Positions 1 to 5,570 of a DNA stretch of 11,152 nucleotides are shown here, one piece after another (position 1 is the stretch's first letter; every line of letters begins with the position of its first letter). Source of the stretch: an uncultured Spirochaetaceae bacterium (GTDB lineage Bacteria > Spirochaetota > Spirochaetia > Treponematales > Treponemataceae); contig CACYDQ010000501.1 of NCBI GenBank assembly GCA_902773215.1, forward strand, positions 1-11,152, in the 5' to 3' direction. The notes beneath the pieces are model-generated. The model was not told where the DNA came from, ran no database searches, and saw only the letters and a program-made list of their open reading frames with translations. The position numbers and the translations under genes were made by a program.

Positions 1-1588
1 CCTGATCCGGCAGGAGATAGACTTCTATTCCGCAATGGACGGTGCGTCAAAGTTCGTCTCCGGGAACGTCAAGGCAGGAATCTTCATTACTGCCTTGAAC
101 CTGATTGGCGGCTTCATAACGGGCATGGTCATAGGAGGAATGAACTTCCAGGACGCCTTGGGAAGCTATGCCCACCTGACGATTGGCGACGGCCTCATCT
201 CTCAGCTGCCCGCCCTGATGCTCTCGTTCGCGACCGGTATCCTGGTGACGGGCGGAAGCTCTGATGAGCTTCTCAGCGAGCAGCTTAAGAAGAATTTCAC
301 CGTGTCCGGCACAGTCTACATGATAGTCGGAGGGGCCCTGGTCGTTATGGGGGCTGCTTTCCACAATGCCTCCTCTGCCGTCCTTATCCCGATGGGCGCG
401 CTTTTCTTCTTTGCCGGCTGGCGTATCCACGGCAACATGGAGAAGGAGGAGGAGAAAAAGAAGCGGGCCGCCGCGATGGGGGGGGCGGCAGCCGGAGCCA
501 CGGGAGGAAAGAAGGCCGGGGGCGGCGATGTCTCGCCTGTCGTCGATTTGCCAGAGCTGTCGCTTGACCTTGGCTATACGCTCGTTCCGCTCGTGGACAG
601 GGAGAAAGGAGCGGAGCTTCTGGAGCGCGTCACAAGGATCCGCCGCGAGGAGGCGCTGGACCTGGGCCTTGTCGTGCCGCCCATCCGCATCCGCGACAGC
701 ATGTCGATAGACCCGGAGGAGTACACCTTCAAGATACGAGGAATCGAAGTCGGAAGGGCAAAGCTCAAGCTTGGCTACTATATGTGCCTGAATACCGGGA
801 ACGTGCCCAAGGACAGGGAGCTTGCCGGTGAAAAGACCCATGACCCGGCCTTCGGTATGGAAGCTGTCTGGATTCCTGAGGAGAGGAGAGTGGAGGCGGA
901 GAAGGCCGGCTATGCGGTCATCGATCCTCCGACAATCATCGCGACCCACTTGACTGAGATAATCAAGCGCCATGCTGCCGATATACTGACCCGGCAGACC
1001 GTCAGCTCGATTATCAGTAAAATCAAGGAGTCTCACCCGGTCATAGTCGATGAGGTTCTGTCCGGCGATCATAAGTTCTCTTATGGAGAGATTGAGGCCG
1101 TCCTCAAGAACCTGCTTGAGGAGCAGGTCAGCATACGCAACATGGTCACGATACTGGAGACTCTGGCGAACTTTGCCCCGATTACCAAGGATCCGTGGTT
1201 CCTGACGGAGAAGGTCAGGCAGGCCCTTGGAGCCCAGATTTGCCTGCAGTATACGGATGAGAACAAGACCCTGCACGTTCTCCGCCTGTCACAGGGGCTT
1301 TCCCAGAAGATTCTGGAGCACCGCGTGGATCAGCCCGGTCAGAAACCTTTCGTTGCGTTTGACCCGGTTGATGGCAGGAGCTACATCAATGCGATGAGCG
1401 CGTCCATCGCTGCCGTGCGAGACCGTAACTTCCTGCCTGTCGTCCTCTGTGTCGATGATGTCAGGCAGCTGGTCAAGTCTTCTACCGACCGGGAGATTCC
1501 TGGCCTGGTCGTTCTGTCCATCAGCGAGGTCATGTCGGCGGGCGGGGAAATCAAGGTTGAAACTCTGGGGGACATAGATGTACAGTAA
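1..1588 (+). CDS. flhA: Flagellar export gate protein FlhA (5' truncated by window edge)
   Basis: FlhA is the large inner-membrane component of the flagellar type III export gate; its cytosolic domain docks chaperone-substrate complexes. The reading frame is open from base 2, so the ATG at 35 is internal and the true start lies upstream. The 528 visible residues are about the C-terminal three quarters of a usual ~700-aa FlhA. Numbering from base 2, the conserved MDGASKFV stretch is at residues 12-19. Four hydrophobic segments follow at about 25-46, 62-83, 100-120 and 124-140, then a Lys/Glu and Gly/Ala-rich linker (about 144-178), then the cytosolic domain from about 179 to the end, including the conserved-looking HLTEIIKRHAADIL and RQTVSSII. 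The linker is encoded partly by a run of eight G. The 3' end overlaps flhF by 11 bp. Identity is secure from sequence and gene order. Confidence 0.97.
   Translation, partial: LIRQEIDFYSAMDGASKFVSGNVKAGIFITALNLIGGFITGMVIGGMNFQDALGSYAHLTIGDGLISQLPALMLSFATGILVTGGSSDELLSEQLKKNFTVSGTVYMIVGGALVVMGAAFHNASSAVLIPMGALFFFAGWRIHGNMEKEEEKKKRAAAMGGAAAGATGGKKAGGGDVSPVVDLPELSLDLGYTLVPLVDREKGAELLERVTRIRREEALDLGLVVPPIRIRDSMSIDPEEYTFKIRGIEVGRAKLKLGYYMCLNTGNVPKDRELAGEKTHDPAFGMEAVWIPEERRVEAEKAGYAVIDPPTIIATHLTEIIKRHAADILTRQTVSSIISKIKESHPVIVDEVLSGDHKFSYGEIEAVLKNLLEEQVSIRNMVTILETLANFAPITKDPWFLTEKVRQALGAQICLQYTDENKTLHVLRLSQGLSQKILEHRVDQPGQKPFVAFDPVDGRSYINAMSASIAAVRDRNFLPVVLCVDDVRQLVKSSTDREIPGLVVLSISEVMSAGGEIKVETLGDIDVQ
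478..485 (+). repeat. Poly-G tract (8 G) in the flhA linker
   Basis: Eight consecutive G residues lie across codons for Gly-Gly-Ala in the FlhA linker, directly after an ATG codon. The present length keeps flhA in frame. Gain of one G would lead to a TGA at 565-567, and loss of one G to a stop at 708-710; either removes nearly all of the cytosolic domain. Tracts of this length can vary by slippage in other bacteria, but variation is not shown by this single sequence. Confidence 0.6.
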
Positions 1589-2978
1589 AAACCTTATTCC
1601 CCGGATCGTTGAAGGAAACAGCCTTGATGATGTCAAGGAGGAGCTGTTCAGGAAGTACGGCACAAACTATGAGATTACTGATTATAAGGCTGTCATAAAA
1701 CCTGGCATCTTTGGTTTCCATTCGCACGAGGCCTACAGGGTCACTTATGTGGTGAACGACAATCAGTTTGAGGATATGCCACGGGGTGGAGGGGCCGGTC
1801 AGCCGCTCTCAGCTCCCCGTACTGCCGGGAATACTGGGGCAACTCGGCCTCTGACCGCAAGTTCCATGCAGCCTTACGCCTCGTCTGCGTCTCCCTCTAT
1901 GGGCTATGCGACTCGCCCGGTTCCGCAAAACTCGGCCGACGATGATTTTGCCGCAAGAAAGAAGAGCCTTCTGGACAGTCTGGGCGGTTCTGATGCCATT
2001 TCAACGCAGGTCAAGCTCAACGATATGGCCAAGAAAATCGACAGAATGGCATCCATGCTCGATAAGGTCAGCGAAAGTTCGTCCGTTAAGGACGAGCACG
2101 AGACCATCATGAGGATTGAATCCCTGTTGGAGGATAACGAATTCTCCAATTCATACATTGAGGAGCTGAAGGACAAAATCCGGGGGGAGTTCAAGCTTGA
2201 GGAGCTGGACGACGAGAAGCTGGTCATGGCTCAGGTCATCGACTGGATTGGCGAGGATATTTCCATTGCCCCCCGTTTTCCGGGCAAGAAGAAACCCCAT
2301 GTCATCATTGTCGTCGGCCCGACGGGGGTCGGTAAGACGACGACCATCGCGAAGATGGCGGCAGAGATAAAGATGGCTGCCAAGGACAAGGACCGTAATC
2401 CTGTTATCCACATGATCACGACCGACAACATCCGCGTCGCCGCCAAAGAGCAGATTGAGCGCTATGCCGAGGTAATGGAGCTCAACGTGGACAAGGTGGA
2501 CTCCAAGGAAGATTTGGAGAACCTGCTTGGCGTGTATAGCGGCTCCCGGTCCAAGGGGGACTTTGTTTTCATAGATACGAGTGGTTTCAGCCCCAATGAC
2601 TACGAACACATCTCCAAGTTGCAGGAGATGCTGGACGTGAGGAACCTGAAGGCAGACATCTACCTTGCGGTCTCCGCGACGACGAAGGGCAGGGACTTGG
2701 AGAAGATATTCAAGAACTATGAGGCTTTTGGTTTCAGGAGCGTGATAGTCACTAAGTGCGATGAGACTTCCACCTATGGCAATGTCCTGAGCGTGCTGCA
2801 TGAGAAGCGGAAGTCCGTTTCCTTGATTACGGTCGGGCAGGAAGTCCTGCACAAGATGAGGCGTGCCGACCCGGTCTATTTCCTGAGGAATCTGGACGGC
2901 TTTGACGTGGACATAGGGCATCTGGAGCGGAAATTCGGCAAGGGGGACTCGTTGGTTCCCGAAGGCTTCGGTGAGTGA
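1578..2978 (+). CDS. flhF: Flagellar biosynthesis GTPase FlhF (SRP-type)
   Basis: FlhF is a membrane-associated SRP-family GTPase that sets the site (in spirochetes, the cell poles) where flagella are built. The 466-aa product has a poorly conserved N-terminal region with a Ser/Pro/Ala-rich stretch (about 70-120), a helical N domain (about 125-235) and the GTPase domain. Visible motifs are the P-loop GPTGVGKTTT (247-256), the SRP-type TTDNIRVAAKEQ (281-292; usual form near DTYRIGAVEQ), G3 DTSG (333-336) and G4 TKCD (392-395). The G5-like GQEV (420-423) is followed by Leu instead of the usual Pro. The start overlaps the end of flhA by 11 bp and is preceded by GGGGGA at 1567-1572 with 5-nt spacing, which suggests translational coupling. 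flhG follows after 26 bp. Identity is secure. Confidence 0.96.
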   Translation: MYSKNLIPRIVEGNSLDDVKEELFRKYGTNYEITDYKAVIKPGIFGFHSHEAYRVTYVVNDNQFEDMPRGGGAGQPLSAPRTAGNTGATRPLTASSMQPYASSASPSMGYATRPVPQNSADDDFAARKKSLLDSLGGSDAISTQVKLNDMAKKIDRMASMLDKVSESSSVKDEHETIMRIESLLEDNEFSNSYIEELKDKIRGEFKLEELDDEKLVMAQVIDWIGEDISIAPRFPGKKKPHVIIVVGPTGVGKTTTIAKMAAEIKMAAKDKDRNPVIHMITTDNIRVAAKEQIERYAEVMELNVDKVDSKEDLENLLGVYSGSRSKGDFVFIDTSGFSPNDYEHISKLQEMLDVRNLKADIYLAVSATTKGRDLEKIFKNYEAFGFRSVIVTKCDETSTYGNVLSVLHEKRKSVSLITVGQEVLHKMRRADPVYFLRNLDGFDVDIGHLERKFGKGDSLVPEGFGE

Positions 2979-3004
2979 GAATCTAGTTTGAGGGATATTA
3001 TATA

Positions 3005-3865
3005 ATGGAAGAACAGTTGAGTGAACTTCGCATGATGATGGGCAAGAGTGATGTCCACAAAACGAGGATAATCGCGATTACAAGCGGTAAGGGCGGTGTG
3101 GGTAAGACAAACATCGCCATAAATATGGCCATTGCTTACGCCCAGCTGGGTAAGTCCGTCATCCTTATTGATGGTGACATGGGTATGGCTAACGTGAATG
3201 TCCTCCTTAACATAGTTCCCCAGTATAATCTGATGCAGGTCATAAACCGCCAGAGGAAGATGAGCGAGATAGTGCTGGATACAGAGTTCGGTATTAAGTT
3301 TATCGCAGGTGCCAACGGCTTTTCCAAGCTCGCGAACCTCTCCAAGGAGGATTTGGACGCGTTTGCCAAGGAATTCGCCTCCCTCTCCAATGCGGACATC
3401 ATCATCATCGACACAGGGGCGGGAATAGCGAACAATGTCCTCCAGTTCATTGCCGCCGCCGATGAGGTGTACATTGTCACGACTCCGGAGCCGACCGCGA
3501 TAACCGACGCGTACGGCATCATCAAAATCATAACGACGGAGCTGGTTGACAGGGAGCTGAATCTGAGGCTTCTTGTGAACCGCGTCCACTCGGCTGAGGA
3601 AGGCAAGAGAATTTCCGACCGCATCATCACGATAGTGAGCCAGTTCTTGAACTTCAAGGTGGACTATGTCGGCTTCATTTATGACGACCCGGTGGTCCAG
3701 GCCTCGGTTATCCGTCAGAAGCCTTTTATGATAGTGAACCCGACCTCAAAGCCCTCGGTTTGCATAAAGCACCTTGTCGGAAGGATAGAAAAGTCTGATG
3801 ACGTGGATAACTCTGGGGTCTCAACGTTCCTTCAGAAGTTCGTCGGAGGCAAAAAAAAGCGGTAA
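3005..3865 (+). CDS. flhG: Flagellar number regulator FlhG (FleN/YlxH, MinD-like ATPase)
   Basis: FlhG is a dimerising MinD/ParA-type ATPase that limits flagellar number and stimulates FlhF GTPase. The 286-aa product has the deviant Walker A SGKGGVGKT (27-35, signature Lys29 and Lys34), the Walker A' region LIDGDMGMANVN (54-65) and Walker B IIIIDTGAG (132-140). The N-terminal EQLSELR (3-9) matches the FlhF-activating helix consensus DQAxxLR with conservative changes. The C-terminal segment (about 272-286, FLQKFVGG then KKKR) is hydrophobic then basic, as expected of a membrane-targeting helix. The start follows GAGGGA at 2990-2995 with about 9-nt spacing. The 3' end contains an in-phase A_AAA_AAG heptamer just before the stop, which could allow a -1 shift adding 22 codons. 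Family call is secure; functional details are from known homologs. Confidence 0.95.
   Translation: MEEQLSELRMMMGKSDVHKTRIIAITSGKGGVGKTNIAINMAIAYAQLGKSVILIDGDMGMANVNVLLNIVPQYNLMQVINRQRKMSEIVLDTEFGIKFIAGANGFSKLANLSKEDLDAFAKEFASLSNADIIIIDTGAGIANNVLQFIAAADEVYIVTTPEPTAITDAYGIIKIITTELVDRELNLRLLVNRVHSAEEGKRISDRIITIVSQFLNFKVDYVGFIYDDPVVQASVIRQKPFMIVNPTSKPSVCIKHLVGRIEKSDDVDNSGVSTFLQKFVGGKKKR
3853..3859 (+). other. A_AAA_AAG slippery heptamer at the end of flhG
   Basis: The last Lys codons of flhG form AAA AAA AAG, and the heptamer at 3853-3859 is in the correct phase for tandem -1 slippage, the same motif used in Escherichia coli dnaX. A hairpin begins 7 nt downstream (3867-3888). The zero-frame stop is UAA at 3863-3865; the -1 frame stays open to a TGA at 3925-3927. 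Use of the site is inferred, not shown; a run of Lys codons is also a simple explanation. Confidence 0.35.
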
Positions 3866-3866
3866 A

Positions 3867-3888
3867 AAGGCAAGTTGAACTTGACCTT
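3867..3888 (+). repeat. Inverted repeat: possible mRNA hairpin and/or operator
   Basis: The core CAAGTTGAACTTG (3871-3883) is a perfect palindrome around a central G. Outer arms AAGG (3867-3870) and CCTT (3885-3888) extend it with one bulged A. As RNA it can form a modest stem with loop UUGAA, placed correctly to act downstream of the slippery heptamer. As DNA the palindrome overlaps the -35 box of the candidate promoter at 3881-3909 and could bind a dimeric regulator. An adjacent imperfect repeat AAGGAATTTTTCCCTT (3889-3904) includes five T, so a weak terminator is a third reading. Confidence 0.35.
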
Positions 3889-3909
3889 AAGGAATTTTTC
3901 CCTTACGAT
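3881..3909 (+). promoter_or_regulatory. Candidate sigma-70 promoter ahead of the fliA segment
   Basis: TTGACC (3881-3886) and TACGAT (3904-3909) are separated by 17 nt, matching the sigma-70 consensus at 5 of 6 and 4 of 6 positions. Transcription would begin near 3916, giving a leader of about 24 nt that includes the Shine-Dalgarno sequence GAGGAGA (3926-3932). This would let the gene at 3940, fliA and fapA be expressed apart from flhA-flhF-flhG. Found by eye only. Confidence 0.4.
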
Positions 3910-3939
3910 AGAAGGACAGGGGTTTGAGGAGAATATCGC

Positions 3940-4752
3940 ATGCCTAAAGTTAAAAACATAACCTATCCTGCCGCGGCAGGATTTGCCCTCTCTTTTTTGA
4001 TAAGCTTGATTGCGACGCACCGCTTCGGTTCGTCCTTGCTGAAGGGATTGTTATTCGCGCTTGTTTTCGCCGTACTGGCCTTTGTCATTGATTATGTCTG
4101 GGGAAGGTTCCTGAGCGAAGGGGATGAGGTTTCCGACATTTCCGGGGATGCCCCTAAAGCGGACAAGAGCCTTGGTAACAAGGTCGATATAACGATAGAT
4201 GATGCGGATTTAAGTGACGATGGCAAGAGCCTGCGGTTCGCAGTGGATCGTAACAGGGCCAAGCTCTCGGAGTCCGACACTCAGGATTTGCGCAAGAATG
4301 ATGTTCTTTTTGCCGCTGAGTCCAAGGGCGAGAAGCAGTCCCTGTTTGACGGACCTCCCGCAGCTCCTTCGGATAACGGGGGGGCTAAGACTACGGCCCA
4401 GCCTCAGGAAGAGGCTTCGTCCTCATTCAAGCCGGTCAGTTTAGGGAAACCTCTCCCTGCCTCTGGAGCCCCGGGAGCTGCCTCCGGGAAAAGCCCTTCA
4501 GCTCCTGTGAAGAAAGCTCCTTCCTCGGGTGGTGAGATGGATGCACTTCCTGATATCGATGGCTTTGAAAACGATGATAATTATGTGTCGGACTCTGATA
4601 TTGCGGATGATAATCCTTCTGCCCCCGTTTCCTCTGATTTCTCCTCTTCTGCTCCGACTTCTTCCGGTAACGCCAGCAAGGCGACCGAGCATGATTCCGC
4701 GACATTGGCGAAGGCCATTTCGACTGTTATGAAACGGGACGAGATGTCCTAA
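3940..4752 (+). CDS. Unrecognised two-TM protein with long disordered acidic tail
   Basis: I do not recognise this 270-aa protein beyond its position between flhG and fliA, where Bacillus carries chemotaxis genes. Two hydrophobic segments (about 8-26 and 34-54) are joined by a short loop with His27, Arg28 and Lys35. The remaining ~215 residues look cytoplasmic and disordered: first charged and Asp-rich (about 60-120), then rich in Ser, Pro, Ala and Gly. The protein ends in a short predicted helix, TLAKAISTVMKRDE (about 255-268), whose ordered look after a disordered tail suggests a docking peptide. GAGGAGA at 3926-3932, 7 nt upstream, supports the start. The fliA start follows after 15 bp. 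A run of seven G lies at 4378-4384. A role in flagellar assembly or in control of FliA is inferred only from neighbours. Confidence 0.85.
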   Translation: MPKVKNITYPAAAGFALSFLISLIATHRFGSSLLKGLLFALVFAVLAFVIDYVWGRFLSEGDEVSDISGDAPKADKSLGNKVDITIDDADLSDDGKSLRFAVDRNRAKLSESDTQDLRKNDVLFAAESKGEKQSLFDGPPAAPSDNGGAKTTAQPQEEASSSFKPVSLGKPLPASGAPGAASGKSPSAPVKKAPSSGGEMDALPDIDGFENDDNYVSDSDIADDNPSAPVSSDFSSSAPTSSGNASKATEHDSATLAKAISTVMKRDEMS

Positions 4753-4767
4753 AGAGGGTTATGGAGA

Positions 4768-5556
4768 ATGTCCACTACGCTTATAGATGAGAAAAAAGAA
4801 GACGAGCTCTGGCATGAATTCAAGAAGACGAGGTCTACGAAGATCCGGGATCAGTTCATCCGGCAGTATATGCCTCTTGTTAAGTACGTGGCGGGTAAGG
4901 TTTCCACCGGTATGCCGGAGAGCGTTGAGTTCGACGATCTCGTGGGGTACGGGCAGTTCGGTCTTTTAGACGCGATAAGCAAGTATGATCCTGACAAGAA
5001 CGTCAAGTTCAAGACCTATGCCGTTACCCGCATCCGGGGGGCGATTTTCGACGAGCTGAGGGAACTTGACTGGGTGCCCCGGTCTGTGCGGCAGAAATCC
5101 CGCGAGATTGAGGATACGATTACGGAGCTTGAGGCGAAGCTCGGCCGGACGGCGAGCGATGCCGAGATAGCCAAGGCTATGGGAATGACGGAGAGCGAGT
5201 ACGAGTCCGTCGTTTTGAAAGTCAGCGGTACGAACATACTCTCCTTGAACGATGTGTGGTATTCCAATGATGACAGCGATAATATGTCCATCGGGGATAA
5301 CATAGAGGCTCCGAACAGCATGAACCCTGACGTAATCGTCGAGCGCAAGGAGATAAAGCGGGTCATCATACAGGCGATAAACGAGCTGCCTCAGAACGAG
5401 AAGATGGTCATCATTCTGTATTACCACGAGGATTTGACGTTTAAGGAAATCGGGCAGGTTCTGAATGTGAGCGAGAGCCGAATCAGCCAGTTGCATTCCA
5501 AGGCCAACCTGCGGCTGAGGGCCAAACTGACCAGCATCAGGAAGGGAATCTTTTAG
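4768..5556 (+). CDS. fliA: Flagellar sigma factor sigma-28 (FliA/WhiG family)
   Basis: This is the RNA polymerase sigma factor for late flagellar and chemotaxis genes. The 262-aa length is typical for FliA/WhiG. Region 2 covers about residues 30-110: DDLVGYGQFGLLDAI (56-70) is the core-binding part and FKTYAVTRIRGAIFDELREL (81-100) with DWVPRS (101-106) is the -10 recognition part. Region 3 spans about 110-165 (LGRTASDAEIAKAMGM at 125-140). Region 4 carries the -35 binding helix-turn-helix LTFKEIGQVLNVSESRISQL (223-242). AGAGGG at 4753-4758 with 9-nt spacing supports the start. The stop overlaps the Shine-Dalgarno sequence of fapA. No flgM-like anti-sigma gene is visible in the window, and no convincing sigma-28 promoter was found in its intergenic gaps. 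Confidence 0.97.
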   Translation: MSTTLIDEKKEDELWHEFKKTRSTKIRDQFIRQYMPLVKYVAGKVSTGMPESVEFDDLVGYGQFGLLDAISKYDPDKNVKFKTYAVTRIRGAIFDELRELDWVPRSVRQKSREIEDTITELEAKLGRTASDAEIAKAMGMTESEYESVVLKVSGTNILSLNDVWYSNDDSDNMSIGDNIEAPNSMNPDVIVERKEIKRVIIQAINELPQNEKMVIILYYHEDLTFKEIGQVLNVSESRISQLHSKANLRLRAKLTSIRKGIF

Positions 5557-5570
5557 GAGGACGTAGGCAG

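Noticed and set aside
366..710. Plus-strand open frame in another phase inside flhA
   Set aside because: Its translation is Arg/Ser-rich and unlike a protein. It matters only as the frame entered if the G8 tract loses one base.
977..984. GCCGATAT as a sigma-28 promoter -10 box inside flhA (also near 7272 in fapA)
   Set aside because: Both lie in conserved coding sequence with no TAAA element at the right distance and no gene start following.
47..1276. 409-codon open frame on the minus strand opposite flhA
   Set aside because: Same reason: antisense shadow of flhA with no recognisable domain or ribosome site.
2996..3006. TATTAT/TATAAT sequence before flhG as a promoter
   Set aside because: The -10-like boxes reach into or touch the ATG, so transcription would start inside the gene; no -35 partner was seen and a ribosome site is present instead.
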